In this document: positions 45,970 through 54,772 of the stretch, piece after piece
How the letters are laid out: each line of letters starts with the position of its first letter
Numbering within the stretch: position 1 is the first letter of the stretch
Source: Enterobacter ludwigii
GTDB lineage: Bacteria; Pseudomonadota; Gammaproteobacteria; Enterobacterales; Enterobacteriaceae
Assembly: GCF_001750725.1 (NCBI RefSeq)
Contig: NZ_CP017279.1
Span: 930,001 to 994,000, forward strand
Length of the DNA: 64,000 nt
Reading direction: 5' to 3'
Notes under the pieces: generated by a model
Seen by the model: the letters and a program-made list of their open reading frames with translations, nothing else
Told to the model about the DNA's origin: nothing
The model's database searches: none
Translations under genes and position numbers: made by a program

Positions 45970-46512
45970 ATGATCATCTATTTACACGGTTTTGACTCAA
46001 ACAGTCCTGGTAATCATGAGAAGGTCCTGCAACTGCAGTTTATCGATCCGGATGTCCGGCTGATCAGTTACAGCACGCGCCATCCAAAGCATGATATGCA
46101 GCACCTGCTCAAAGAGGTGGACAAGATGTTGCAGCTCAACATCGATGACCGTCCACTGATTTGTGGCGTGGGATTAGGTGGTTACTGGGCAGAGCGAATT
46201 GGATTCCTGTGCGATATCCGCCAGGTGGTGTTCAATCCTAATCTTTTCCCGAATGAGAACATGGAAGGTAAAATTGACCGCCCTGAAGAGTATGTCGATA
46301 TTGCCACCAAGTGCGTCAGTAATTTTCGGGAGAAAAACCGCGACCGTTGTCTGGTGATCCTGTCGCGTAATGATGAAGCCCTTAACAGCCACCGGGCGGC
46401 TGAGCTGCTGCATCATTACTACGAAATTGTCTGGGATGAAGAACAGACCCACAAATTCAAGAACATCTCCCCGCATTTGCAGCGGATCAAAGCCTTCAAA
46501 ACCCTGGGCTAA
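45970..46512 (+). CDS. ycfP: UPF0227 alpha/beta-hydrolase-like protein YcfP
   Basis: YcfP has 180 residues, as in E. coli, and belongs to UPF0227 with an esterase-like alpha/beta fold ([17 protein letters not shown] at the start). The usual nucleophile elbow is [10 protein letters not shown], with no Ser between the glycines, so hydrolase activity is doubtful. Function is unknown. It lies 34 bases after nagZ and is followed by a terminator, so it ends the hinT-ycfP run. Confidence 0.9.
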   Translation: MIIYLHGFDSNSPGNHEKVLQLQFIDPDVRLISYSTRHPKHDMQHLLKEVDKMLQLNIDDRPLICGVGLGGYWAERIGFLCDIRQVVFNPNLFPNENMEGKIDRPEEYVDIATKCVSNFREKNRDRCLVILSRNDEALNSHRAAELLHHYYEIVWDEEQTHKFKNISPHLQRIKAFKTLG

Positions 46513-46534
46513 GCCACTGCGTACGACCTGCCAG

Positions 46535-46566
46535 GCCCGGCCGCGAAAGCGCCGGGCTTTCTTTTT
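46535..46566 (+). terminator. Rho-independent terminator of ycfP
   Basis: GCCCGGC..GCGAAAGC..GCCGGGC stem with a GAAA loop followed by TTTCTTTTT, 22 bp after the stop. Confidence 0.9.
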
Positions 46567-46599
46567 GTCCAGAATTGTCTACTTTTAAGCCATCAAAAC

Positions 46600-46613
46600 T
46601 TGATGCATATCAA
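46600..46613 (+). promoter_or_regulatory. FNR box upstream of ndh
   Basis: TTGAT-GCAT-ATCAA is a perfect FNR site. In E. coli FNR represses ndh under anaerobiosis, so this enzyme should be used in air. Confidence 0.9.
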
Positions 46614-46614
46614 T

Positions 46615-46648
46615 TTTGGTATGACCAATGCGCCTGACGTGGTATTCT
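46615..46648 (+). promoter_or_regulatory. ndh promoter with PdhR operator
   Basis: TTGGT-ATG-ACCAA (46616-46628) fits the PdhR operator. It overlaps the likely -35 (TATGAC, 46620-46625), 17 bp before the -10 TATTCT (46643-46648). PdhR represses ndh in E. coli until pyruvate rises. The predicted leader is about 95 nt. Confidence 0.75.
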
Positions 46649-46748
46649 CAATGCACCTGAATGGTTTCAGTGCTGTAACCTGTTGTTAATTAAGGGTTAT
46701 TTTTATAACTTTTAATTAACAATTGGTTAATAATTTGAGGGGGTCACG

Positions 46749-48053
46749 TTGACTACGCCATTGAAAAAGATAGTGATTGTCGGCGGTGGTGCTGGCGGGC
46801 TGGAGCTGGCTACACAGTTAGGCAAGAAGCTCGGTCGCGGCAAAAAAGCCAAAATTACGCTGGTGGATCGCAACCATAGCCATCTGTGGAAACCGCTGTT
46901 GCACGAAGTGGCGACCGGTTCACTGGATGAGGGCGTGGACGCGCTGAGCTATCTGGCACATGCGCGCAATCACCATTTCCAGTTCCAGCTGGGCTCCGTG
47001 GTGGATATCAATCGTGAGAGCAAAACCATTACCCTGGCAGAGCTGCGCGATGAAAAAGGGGAACTGCTGGTTCCTGAGCGCAAACTGCCGTATGACACGC
47101 TGGTCATGGCGCTGGGCAGTACCTCCAATGACTTCAACACACCAGGTGTAAAAGAGCACTGTATCTTCCTCGATAACCCACATCAGGCACGTCGTTTCCA
47201 CCAGGAAATGCTGAACCTGTTCCTGAAGTACACCAGCAATATGGGTGCGAACGGGAAAGTTAATATCGCGATTGTTGGTGGGGGGGCGACGGGCGTCGAG
47301 CTTTCTGCTGAACTGCACAACGCGGTGAAACAGCTGCACAGCTACGGTTATAAAGGCTTAACCAATGACGCGCTGAACGTGACGCTGGTTGAAGCGGGTG
47401 AACGTATCCTGCCGGCGCTGCCTCCACGCATTTCCGGTGCGGCGCATAATGAACTGACCAAGCTGGGCGTGCGGGTTCTGACCCAAACCATGGTGACCAG
47501 CGCGGACGACGGCGGCCTGCACACCAAAGATGGCGAGTACATCAAAGCAGACCTGATGGTCTGGGCTGCTGGCATCAAAGCGCCTGATTTTATGAAAGAG
47601 ATTGGCGGGCTGGAAACGAACCGTATTAACCAGCTGGTGACCGAGCCGACCCTGCAAACCACACGCGATCCGGATATTTTCGCCATCGGCGACTGTGCTT
47701 CCTGCGCGCGTCCGGAGGGCGGTTTTGTACCTCCGCGTGCTCAGGCAGCGCACCAGATGGCAAGCCTGGTACTGCACAATATTCTGGCGCAGTACAAAGG
47801 TAAGCCGATGAAAGCTTATGTCTATAAAGACCATGGTTCTCTGGTATCGCTCTCGAACTTCTCTACCGTCGGCAGCCTGATGGGTAACCTGATGCGCGGC
47901 TCTATGATGGTGGAAGGGCGTATTGCACGCTTTGTCTATATCTCGCTCTATCGTATGCACCAGATTGCCCTGCACGGTTACTTCAAAACCGGGCTGATGA
48001 TGCTGGTGGGACGAATCAACCGCGTTATTCGACCACGCCTGAAGCTGCACTAA
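46749..48053 (+). CDS. ndh: NADH:quinone oxidoreductase II
   Basis: Ndh is the single-subunit, non-proton-pumping NADH dehydrogenase on the inner face of the membrane, feeding electrons to quinone. It has 434 residues, as in E. coli. The FAD motif [11 protein letters not shown] (about 9-19), the NADH motif [17 protein letters not shown] (about 174-190) and FAIGDCASC near residue 310 are visible; the C-terminal amphipathic helices anchor it ([22 protein letters not shown]). The start is TTG after GAGGGGG, giving [10 protein letters not shown] as in E. coli. FNR and PdhR sites lie upstream. Confidence 0.97.
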   Translation: MTTPLKKIVIVGGGAGGLELATQLGKKLGRGKKAKITLVDRNHSHLWKPLLHEVATGSLDEGVDALSYLAHARNHHFQFQLGSVVDINRESKTITLAELRDEKGELLVPERKLPYDTLVMALGSTSNDFNTPGVKEHCIFLDNPHQARRFHQEMLNLFLKYTSNMGANGKVNIAIVGGGATGVELSAELHNAVKQLHSYGYKGLTNDALNVTLVEAGERILPALPPRISGAAHNELTKLGVRVLTQTMVTSADDGGLHTKDGEYIKADLMVWAAGIKAPDFMKEIGGLETNRINQLVTEPTLQTTRDPDIFAIGDCASCARPEGGFVPPRAQAAHQMASLVLHNILAQYKGKPMKAYVYKDHGSLVSLSNFSTVGSLMGNLMRGSMMVEGRIARFVYISLYRMHQIALHGYFKTGLMMLVGRINRVIRPRLKLH

Positions 48054-48060
48054 TATTCTC

Positions 48061-48088
48061 TCCCTCCGGGGCCTCCGGAGGGAATTTT
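48061..48088 (+). terminator. Rho-independent terminator of ndh
   Basis: TCCCTCCGG-GGCCT-CCGGAGGGA stem followed by ATTTTT, eight bases after the ndh stop. Confidence 0.88.
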
Positions 48089-48245
48089 TAGCATATCATG
48101 CTGCTCATCGTACATTGAGTGCTTAAGAGTTCTCCTAAACACGATATATCTCTCCTCCACGTCCACTTTTTGATCCTTTGTCTTATTGGCGAAGCGCGAC
48201 CTGCATTGCAAAATTGTTACCAATAGCAACAAAGGAGGAAGTCCC

Positions 48246-48785
48246 GTGAATAAATCAATGTTGGCGGGTATAGGGATTGGCGTCGCTGCTGCGTTAGGTG
48301 TGGCTGCCGTTGCCAGTCTCAACGTACTGGATCGCGGCCCACAATACGCACAGGTCGTGTCTGCTACCCCGATTAAAGAAACCGTGAAAACGCCTCGTCA
48401 GGAGTGCCGCAACGTCTCCGTGACCCATCGCCGTCCGGTACAGGATGAAAACCGTATCGCCGGTTCAGTACTGGGTGCGGTTGCCGGTGGTGTGATTGGC
48501 CATCAGTTTGGTGGTGGTCGTGGTAAAGATGTGGCGACCGTGGTCGGCGCACTGGGCGGCGGCTATGCCGGTAACCAGGTGCAGGGCGCTATGCAGGATA
48601 ACGACACGTACACGACGACTCAGCAGCGCTGCAAAACCGTCTATGACAAGTCGGAGAAAATGCTGGGTTACGACGTGACGTACAAAATTGGCGATCAGCA
48701 GGGCAAGATCCGTATGGATAAAGACCCGGGCACTCAAATTCCGCTGGATGGAAACGGTCAGCTGGTACTGAATAACAAAGTGTAA
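48246..48785 (+). CDS. ycfJ: Glycine-zipper 2TM protein YcfJ
   Basis: YcfJ is a 179-residue envelope protein, same length as in E. coli, with unknown function; it has been connected with biofilm and cell-surface traits. An N-terminal membrane segment (about 5-25, LAGIGIGVAAALGVAAVASL) is followed by a glycine-zipper domain of two small-residue helices (VLGAVAGGVIGHQFGGGRGK and VVGALGGGYAGNQVQG, about 80-120). Start GTG at 48246 sits after AAAGGAGGAAG and gives the family N-terminus; an upstream in-frame ATG has no ribosome site. Confidence 0.93.
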   Translation: MNKSMLAGIGIGVAAALGVAAVASLNVLDRGPQYAQVVSATPIKETVKTPRQECRNVSVTHRRPVQDENRIAGSVLGAVAGGVIGHQFGGGRGKDVATVVGALGGGYAGNQVQGAMQDNDTYTTTQQRCKTVYDKSEKMLGYDVTYKIGDQQGKIRMDKDPGTQIPLDGNGQLVLNNKV

Positions 48786-48806
48786 AAAAGATGTTCTCTG
48801 AACTTA

Positions 48807-48842
48807 GCTCCTCAAGCGCTCAGGCTGAGGAGCTTTTTTTTT
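48807..48842. terminator. Terminator between ycfJ and comR
   Basis: GCTCCTCA..TGAGGAGC stem with nine Ts on the right, 21 bp after ycfJ and just beyond the convergent comR stop. It serves ycfJ best. Confidence 0.92.
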
Positions 48843-48845
48843 GCG

Positions 48846-49481
48846 TCAGATTTTGAGCAGTTCAGGCCACAGTTTCAGCGTGGTCGCGGTAATGGTTTGC
48901 AGTTTTTCCAGCGTAGCCCCTTCACGAGCGCTTATCGACATACCCTGCAAAATACAGTTCAGGTATTGCGCCAGCATCTGTGGATTACAATGCGCAGGAA
49001 TTTCACCTCGTTGTTGGCGCTGAGACAGGAACGCGCTTAGCGTCTCTTCCTGCATGGCATGGCGCGATTTCACCGTGTTGGCAATCTCTTTTGAGGAGGC
49101 CGCAAGGGTGGCAGAGGTGTTAATCATAAAGCAGCCCGCAGGGGTATCTTTACTGGTGAAGCAGGTCGCGACGGTGGTGAAATAGTCCCGTAGCGCCTGT
49201 TCGACGCTTTTCTCTTCACAAAACAGCTGGGCTTCGTGTTTCGCCGCAAAGCGCGAAATGTATCTGTCCAGTACTGCCCTGAACAGCCCCTCTTTATTGG
49301 TGAATTCAGCATACAGCGTGGGTGCTTTGGCACCGGTAGCTTCCACCAGATCGGAAAGCGAGGTCGCTTCATACCCATGTTGCCAGAAGAGAGTCATGGC
49401 CTTATCAAGCGCAGCATCCCTGTCGAACACTTTTGGTCGGCCACGGCTTTTCTTCGTGCAACTCGTCACGTCGGTTGTCAT
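48846..49481 (-). CDS. comR: TetR-family copper-responsive repressor ComR
   Basis: ComR represses comC (bhsA), and copper relieves this in E. coli. It has 211 residues (E. coli 210). The N-terminal TetR helix-turn-helix (about 17-65) reads FDRDAALDKAMTLFWQHGYEATSLSDLVEATGAKAPTLYAEFTNKEGLF; the ligand domain has ALRDYFTTVATCFTSKDTPAGCFMIN, with Cys residues that could sense the metal. The DNA-binding part is almost identical to E. coli, while the last 60 residues vary. It is divergent from bhsA across a gap with repeated TCGTTA/TAACGA motifs. Confidence 0.93.
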   Translation of the reverse strand: MTTDVTSCTKKSRGRPKVFDRDAALDKAMTLFWQHGYEATSLSDLVEATGAKAPTLYAEFTNKEGLFRAVLDRYISRFAAKHEAQLFCEEKSVEQALRDYFTTVATCFTSKDTPAGCFMINTSATLAASSKEIANTVKSRHAMQEETLSAFLSQRQQRGEIPAHCNPQMLAQYLNCILQGMSISAREGATLEKLQTITATTLKLWPELLKI

Positions 49482-49589
49482 TTGCCGTTGGTCCTCTGTT
49501 GGTTTGTTGAATAATCATTATAAAAATAATCGCGGATGACCACCAGCACTGATGAGAGAAAAATAAATTAATCATATGGGTATGAAAAA

Positions 49590-49621
49590 TAACGAATTTA
49601 AAATTTAATTAATGTTCGTTA
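49590..49621. promoter_or_regulatory. Distal inverted TAACGA/TCGTTA pair in comR-bhsA gap
   Basis: TAACGAA (49590-49596) and its inverse TTCGTTA (49615-49621) flank 18 AT-rich bases. The half-sites are the same as in the proximal pair at 49673-49694, which suggests a second repressor site or one for the comR promoter. Confidence 0.45.
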
Positions 49622-49631
49622 TAAAAAGATG

Positions 49632-49661
49632 TTGACGCGTGAGCTGGATCACATTTATGAT
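49632..49661 (+). promoter_or_regulatory. Promoter of bhsA
   Basis: -35 TTGACG (49632-49637), 18-bp spacer, -10 TATGAT (49656-49661). The expected start is near 49668, just before the proximal inverted repeat. Confidence 0.75.
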
Positions 49662-49672
49662 TTACCTATCGA

Positions 49673-49694
49673 TCGTTAACTAAATAGCTAACGA
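49673..49694. promoter_or_regulatory. Candidate ComR operator
   Basis: TCGTTA-N10-TAACGA: perfect 6-bp inverted repeat over 22 bp, placed from about +5 to +27 of the predicted bhsA transcript, where a bound TetR-type repressor would block transcription. Assignment to ComR rests on position and dyad form. Confidence 0.6.
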
Positions 49695-49725
49695 CCTCCA
49701 AATCATCTGCCCAAAGGTAAAAATC

Positions 49726-49983
49726 ATGAAAAACGTAAAAACCCTCATCGCTGCTGCTGTTCTGAGTTCACTTTCTTTCGCAAGCTTCGCTGCTGTTGAA
49801 GTGCAATCAACCCCTGCTGACCAGCATAAAGTCGGGACTATCTCTGCTTCTGCCGGGACTAACCTGGGCTCACTGGAAGATCAGCTGGCGCAGAAAGCTG
49901 ACGAGATGGGTGCAAAATCTTTCCGCATCACCTCAGTGACCGGTCCTAACACCCTGCACGGCACCGCTGTTATCTACAAATAA
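49726..49983 (+). CDS. bhsA: Stress-induced outer-membrane protein BhsA (ComC)
   Basis: BhsA is a small DUF1471 (YhcN-family) protein made in biofilms and under copper, acid, heat and peroxide stress; it lowers outer-membrane permeability to copper. It has 85 residues, as in E. coli. A signal peptide (MKNVKTLIAAAVLSSLSFASFA) is followed by the 60-residue DUF1471 fold with HKVGTISASAGTNLGSLEDQLAQKADEMGA and FRITSVTGPNTLHGTAVIYK. It is under the control of the divergent comR and ends at a strong terminator. Confidence 0.96.
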   Translation: MKNVKTLIAAAVLSSLSFASFAAVEVQSTPADQHKVGTISASAGTNLGSLEDQLAQKADEMGAKSFRITSVTGPNTLHGTAVIYK

Positions 49984-50024
49984 GCCTGGCTAAACCCTCA
50001 TTTATGCCACTGCGATGCCACTGT

Positions 50025-50054
50025 AAAAAAGCCCTGCTCAGCAGGGCTTTTTTT
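50025..50054. terminator. Bidirectional terminator between bhsA and ldtC
   Basis: GCCCTGC-TCA-GCAGGGC with As before and seven Ts after, between convergent stops. Confidence 0.93.
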
Positions 50055-50062
50055 ATTGGGGA

Positions 50063-51028
50063 TCACATCGACTGCTGGGTGACATCCTGATGCCGGGTGA
50101 CATCGGTGGGCATCCCGGAACGCGCCTCCATCGCACGCTCCATCACGATGCCATCCGTGCGGACATTCGTTTTAAAGCTCACCATCGCGGCATTCAGATT
50201 AATTGGCAGTGTCTGCGGATCGTCGCCAATGTTTTTCGATAACGGCTGGTGAATTTCAACCAGTCTTACGCCACCCGGCTCCTCAGAAACCTTAATGGGC
50301 GTATTAATAATATTCACTCGGGTACCAGGGGTGATCACGCTATAGAGCGTCTTGATATCATCATCGCGCAGACGAATACAGCCGGAACTGACGCGCATCC
50401 CGATACCGAAATCCGCATTTGTTCCATGCAGAAGGTAAACGCCACCATAGGCCGCAAGACGGATCGCGTGGTGACCCATCGGATTCTCCGGACCCGCTGG
50501 CACCACAGCCGGCAAATCAATCCCCTGTGCTTTATAGCGAGCACGAATATTAGCCGTTGGCGTCCAGGTTGGGTTGGCACGTTTATCCGATACGGTGGTG
50601 ACCATTGTTGGGGTCAGCGTGTCGCCGCCCAGCTGGCCAATACCGATTGGATAAACGGTGACTTCATTTTTACCCGGTGGGTAATAGTAAAGACGCAGCT
50701 CGGCAAGGTTTATCACGATCCCTTCGCGCGCGACATCCGGGAGAAGGGTCTGCAACGGGATGGTCAGGACGCTGCCAGCGCGTGGCACATAGGGGTCGAC
50801 GCCAGGGTTAGCCTGCAGCAGAGCCAGAAAGCCTACGTTATATTTTTTGGCAATCGCTTCGAGCGATCCCCCATTATTTTCAACCACATGAAAACGGTTT
50901 TCGCCCACGACCTTGCTGCCAGCAGGGGGAAGTGGCCAGGTATTTGCGCGTGCAGGAAGCGCAACAGCGACCGTTGCTGCCAGCGCAAACACGGTTATCC
51001 AGCGGGTAAAACGCGAAGAGGTCATCAT
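50063..51028 (-). CDS. ldtC: L,D-transpeptidase LdtC
   Basis: LdtC is a periplasmic L,D-transpeptidase that attaches Braun lipoprotein to meso-diaminopimelate of peptidoglycan. It has 321 residues (E. coli 320). Order: signal peptide (to about PARA), a LysM-like segment (HVVENNGGSLEAIAKKYNVGFLALLQANPGVDPYVPRAGS, about 48-88), then the YkuD domain with catalytic His in LLHGTNADFGIG and Cys in SSGCIRLRDDD. The start is ambiguous among three close codons (51034, 51028, 51025); 51028 was chosen. Single gene. Confidence 0.95.
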   Translation of the reverse strand: MMTSSRFTRWITVFALAATVAVALPARANTWPLPPAGSKVVGENRFHVVENNGGSLEAIAKKYNVGFLALLQANPGVDPYVPRAGSVLTIPLQTLLPDVAREGIVINLAELRLYYYPPGKNEVTVYPIGIGQLGGDTLTPTMVTTVSDKRANPTWTPTANIRARYKAQGIDLPAVVPAGPENPMGHHAIRLAAYGGVYLLHGTNADFGIGMRVSSGCIRLRDDDIKTLYSVITPGTRVNIINTPIKVSEEPGGVRLVEIHQPLSKNIGDDPQTLPINLNAAMVSFKTNVRTDGIVMERAMEARSGMPTDVTRHQDVTQQSM

Positions 51029-51139
51029 CACCATAATCCATATAAATAATAAGGTTATTGTTTTATAAGGCGTTAACGATAATTATGGCGAATGGGTATG
51101 TCGGGAAATCCAGGTGAAGTGCAAAGAGTTTGTAAATTG

Positions 51140-51170
51140 TCCCCCCGTAAGCATTGCGCCAACGGGGGGA
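51140..51170 (-). terminator. Terminator-like hairpin after mfd
   Basis: TCCCCCCGT-N13-ACGGGGGGA, a 9-bp stem starting eight bases beyond the mfd stop; leftward tail ACAATTTAC is only partly T-rich. Confidence 0.6.
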
Positions 51171-51177
51171 AGGGGAA

Positions 51178-54100
51178 TTATGCGACAGCGTTCTCTTCCA
51201 GCTGACGCATAAAGTGACGAACCCACTCCATCCGGTTTTTACGATCCGTCAGCTCCTGCGTAAATTTCAGACGCGTTGGACCATCCAGACGGAAATGCTG
51301 CGGCTGTTTCTGGAGCAGACCGATTAGCCACATCGGATTAACGTGATTCTTCTCGGCAAATTCAATCACGCCACCTTTTTCATTGCCTTCGAGCTTACGA
51401 ATGCCCAGCTTCTGTGCCTGCTGGCGCAGCCTCGCAATATCCAGCAGGTTTCTCGCGGCATCCGGCAACAGGCCAAAGCGATCGATCAGCTCTACCTTAA
51501 TTTCATCCAGTTCGTTCTCATTTTTCGCACTGGCGATACGTTTGTAGAACGACAGACGCGTGTTCACATCCGGAATAAAATCATCCGGTAGCAGGGAAGG
51601 CATGCGCAGTTCCACCTCAGTCTGCTGGCTGGTCAGATCTTCCAGCGATGGCTCACGTCCGGCCTTCAGGGCATCGACCGCATTTTCCAGCAGCTCCATA
51701 TAGAGCGAGAAGCCGATGGTTTCCATCGAGCCGCTCTGGTCTTCGCCCAGAAGTTCACCTGCACCGCGGATCTCAAGGTCGTGTGTCGCCAGCGCGAAGC
51801 CCGCGCCCAGATCTTCCAGCGATGCGATAGCCTCCAGACGTTTTTGCGCATCGGTGGTCATCGCTTTCGGATGCGGGGTCAGCAGCCAGGCGTAGGCCTG
51901 ATGGTGCGAGCGGCCAACGCGGCCACGCAGCTGGTGAAGCTGCGCCAGTCCAAAGTGATCCGCGCGCTCAATAATGATGGTATTGGCCGTTGGAATATCG
52001 ATCCCGGTCTCAATGATGGTGGTACACACCAGGACGTTAAAGCGCTGGTGGTGGAAATCGTTCATCACCCGCTCCAGCTCGCGCTCGCGCATTTGACCGT
52101 GACCGATAGCGATGCGCGCTTCCGGCACCAGTTCTGCCAGCCTGTCCGCCGCTTTCTGGATATTCTCCACGTCGTTATAGAGATAATAGACCTGTCCCCC
52201 GCGCAGTACTTCACGCAGAATAGCCTCGCGGACGACCAGGTTGTCGTACTCACGAACAAAGGTTTTTACCGCCAGACGACGTGCCGGCGGCGTGGCGATA
52301 ATCGACAGGTCGCGCATGCCGCTCATCGCCATATTCAGCGTTCGCGGAATCGGTGTGGCGGTCAGGGTGAGGATATCGACGTCGGCACGCATCGCTTTAA
52401 TACGCTCTTTATGACGGACCCCGAAGCGGTGTTCTTCATCGACGATCAACAGCCCCAGATCTTTCCACTTCACATCACTCTGCAGCAGCTTGTGGGTGCC
52501 GATCAGAATATCGATCTTACCCTCGCTGGCCTGTTCCAGAATCTGCGACTGCTCTTTGGTACTGCGAAAACGTGACAGCATCTCAATACGAACCGGCCAG
52601 TTGGCGAAACGGTCACGGAAGTTGTCAAAATGCTGCTGGGCGAGCAGGGTGGTAGGCACCAGCACCGCGACCTGTTTGTTGTTTTCTACCGCGAGGAAGG
52701 CGGCGCGCATCGCCACTTCGGTTTTGCCGAAGCCGACATCGCCGCAAACCAGCCTGTCCATCGCCAGCGGCTGGCACATGTCGCTCAGCACAGCATTAAT
52801 GGCCTGGGCCTGATCCGGCGTGGTTTCAAACGGGAAGCTATCGCAGAACATCTGGTACTGTTGTTTATCATGCCTGAAGGCAAAGCCTTCTTTGGCCGCG
52901 CGTTGGGCGTAGATATCCAGCAGTTCTGCCGCCACATCACGCACTTTTTCCGCGGCTTTCTGCCGCGCGCGCGCCCAGGCGTCGCCGCCCAGTTTATGTA
53001 ATGGCGCATGATCTTCTGCACCGCCAGCATAGCGGCTGATGAGATGCAGTGAGGAGACCGGCACATAGAGTTTGGCGTCATTGGCGTAGGTCAGCATCAG
53101 GTATTCGCCCTTGATGCCACCGGCTTCCAGCGTCGTCATGCCCTGATAACGGCCAACCCCGTGCTCGAGGTGAACAATCGGCTGGCCGGGGTGCAGTTCG
53201 GCGAGGTTACGGATCAACGTGTCCGGATTAATGGTGCGACGGCTGTCCTGACGGCGGCGCGCCACGCGTTCCCCCAGCAGGTCGCTTTCGCAAATCAGCG
53301 CCAGATTGTTGAGGGTATCCACAAACCCGTGCTCGGCGGAGCCAATCATCAGATAACGGCCATTACCGGTGGCTTCACTCAGGCGCAAAATACGTTTCGG
53401 GGCAATTTTGATCCGCCCCAGCAGTTCACCCAGCGCTTCCCGGCGGCCTTCGCTTTCAACGGAGAACACGACCGGCCCGGTAAAGGATTCGAGGAACTTG
53501 CGCAGATTATCCAGCGGCGACTTCTGCTGCGCCTGAACGGATAAATCCGGTAGCGTGCGGAAGGCGAGGTTGGTATTGGCGGCCTTGTCGGCGAGCGAAT
53601 CGGTTTTGAGCTGCATACGCGGCCAGCGTTTCAGCTCGGCGTTCAGCTCATCAGTGCGCAGCCACAGCACCTCCGGTGGCAACAGCGGACGCATCGGGTC
53701 CACGCCCCGGTTTTCAAAGCGGGCGCGGGTTTCGCTCTCAAAACGGCTGGCGCTGGCGTCGATATCACCGGTGTTAACAATCAGCGTATTGGCCGGGAAA
53801 TAGCTGAACAGCGCGGGCAGAGGCTCGTTAAAGAACAGCGGCTGCCAGTATTCAATACCCGCCGGCAGCGTCCCTTTGCTGACCTGCTGATAGATATGTT
53901 CGGCATCGCGTTTGACGTCGAATCTGTCGCGCCACTGGCTGCGGAACAGCTCGATTGCGGTTTTGTCTGTCGGGAACTCATGTGCGGGTAGTAAATTGAT
54001 GGAGTCCACTTCTTCCAGCGTGCGCTGCGTGTCGGCGTCGAATACGCGCAGGCTGTCGATTTCATCATCGAAGAAATCCAGACGATACGGCTGGTCGCTG

Positions 54101-54624
54101 CCCATCGGGTAAAGATCGAGCAGTGCACCACGCGTGGCATATTCCCCGTGCTCCATCACCTGATCGACATGGCGATAACCGGCGCTGTCGAGCTGCGCGC
54201 GCAGGGCGTCCCGGGACAGGCGCTGGCCTTTTTTCATCACCAGCGCATGGCCATGAAGATAGCTGTGCGGACAGACGCGCTGCATAAGGGTGTTTACGGG
54301 GACGATCAGCACGCCGCGCTGCATCGTCGGTAACTGATACAGGGTCGACAGACGAGAGGAGATGATCTCCTGGTGCGGCGAGAAACTGTCATATGGCAGC
54401 GTTTCCCAGTCGGCCAGACTGAACACCAGATTGTCAGTGAACTGGCGGATTTCATCATGCAGGCGCAGGGCATTTTGCATATCCGGGGCAACCAGTACCA
54501 CCGGACCCGGGTGTCGCTCAGCGATTTCTGCCACCAGCGTGGCGCACGCCGCGCCAGTAAGTTCGCCCAGCTGGCGCTGATCGCCCGCTTTGACAGGCAA
54601 GGAATATCGATAGTGTTCAGGCAT
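51178..54624 (-). CDS. mfd: Transcription-repair coupling factor Mfd
   Basis: Mfd removes RNA polymerase stalled at DNA damage by ATP-driven translocation and recruits UvrA. It has 1148 residues, as in E. coli. Order: UvrB-homology module (about 1-340), RNA polymerase interaction domain (about 475-545, with VHLEHGVGRYQGMTTLE), two RecA-like motor lobes with Walker A GDVGFGKTEVA and DEEH box IVDEEHRFGVRHKERIK, TTIIETGIDIPTANT and QLRGRVGRSHHQAYA motifs, and the C-terminal UvrA-masking domain. Start at MPEHYRYSLP; 17 codons of open frame upstream lack family support. It stands alone between ldtC and ycfT. Confidence 0.98.
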   Translation of the reverse strand: MPEHYRYSLPVKAGDQRQLGELTGAACATLVAEIAERHPGPVVLVAPDMQNALRLHDEIRQFTDNLVFSLADWETLPYDSFSPHQEIISSRLSTLYQLPTMQRGVLIVPVNTLMQRVCPHSYLHGHALVMKKGQRLSRDALRAQLDSAGYRHVDQVMEHGEYATRGALLDLYPMGSDQPYRLDFFDDEIDSLRVFDADTQRTLEEVDSINLLPAHEFPTDKTAIELFRSQWRDRFDVKRDAEHIYQQVSKGTLPAGIEYWQPLFFNEPLPALFSYFPANTLIVNTGDIDASASRFESETRARFENRGVDPMRPLLPPEVLWLRTDELNAELKRWPRMQLKTDSLADKAANTNLAFRTLPDLSVQAQQKSPLDNLRKFLESFTGPVVFSVESEGRREALGELLGRIKIAPKRILRLSEATGNGRYLMIGSAEHGFVDTLNNLALICESDLLGERVARRRQDSRRTINPDTLIRNLAELHPGQPIVHLEHGVGRYQGMTTLEAGGIKGEYLMLTYANDAKLYVPVSSLHLISRYAGGAEDHAPLHKLGGDAWARARQKAAEKVRDVAAELLDIYAQRAAKEGFAFRHDKQQYQMFCDSFPFETTPDQAQAINAVLSDMCQPLAMDRLVCGDVGFGKTEVAMRAAFLAVENNKQVAVLVPTTLLAQQHFDNFRDRFANWPVRIEMLSRFRSTKEQSQILEQASEGKIDILIGTHKLLQSDVKWKDLGLLIVDEEHRFGVRHKERIKAMRADVDILTLTATPIPRTLNMAMSGMRDLSIIATPPARRLAVKTFVREYDNLVVREAILREVLRGGQVYYLYNDVENIQKAADRLAELVPEARIAIGHGQMRERELERVMNDFHHQRFNVLVCTTIIETGIDIPTANTIIIERADHFGLAQLHQLRGRVGRSHHQAYAWLLTPHPKAMTTDAQKRLEAIASLEDLGAGFALATHDLEIRGAGELLGEDQSGSMETIGFSLYMELLENAVDALKAGREPSLEDLTSQQTEVELRMPSLLPDDFIPDVNTRLSFYKRIASAKNENELDEIKVELIDRFGLLPDAARNLLDIARLRQQAQKLGIRKLEGNEKGGVIEFAEKNHVNPMWLIGLLQKQPQHFRLDGPTRLKFTQELTDRKNRMEWVRHFMRQLEENAVA

Positions 54625-54743
54625 GGCTATGTCAGAGTCTCTTGGGGATATACCAACAGTATTGGGGCATATCACTGATACGCAATGTCTTTATTATCCT
54701 CGATCGTTTTACATAATCAAACCGGAACCGCACAGGGAGGAAA

Positions 54744-54765
54744 TTCGCCCCCAAAAGGGGGCGAA
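54744..54765 (-). terminator. Hairpin after ycfT
   Basis: TTCGCCCCC-AAAA-GGGGGCGAA, a perfect 9-bp stem 7 bp beyond the ycfT stop. Weak T tail (TTTCC), but stable. Confidence 0.65.
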
Positions 54766-54772
54766 AAGCGCA

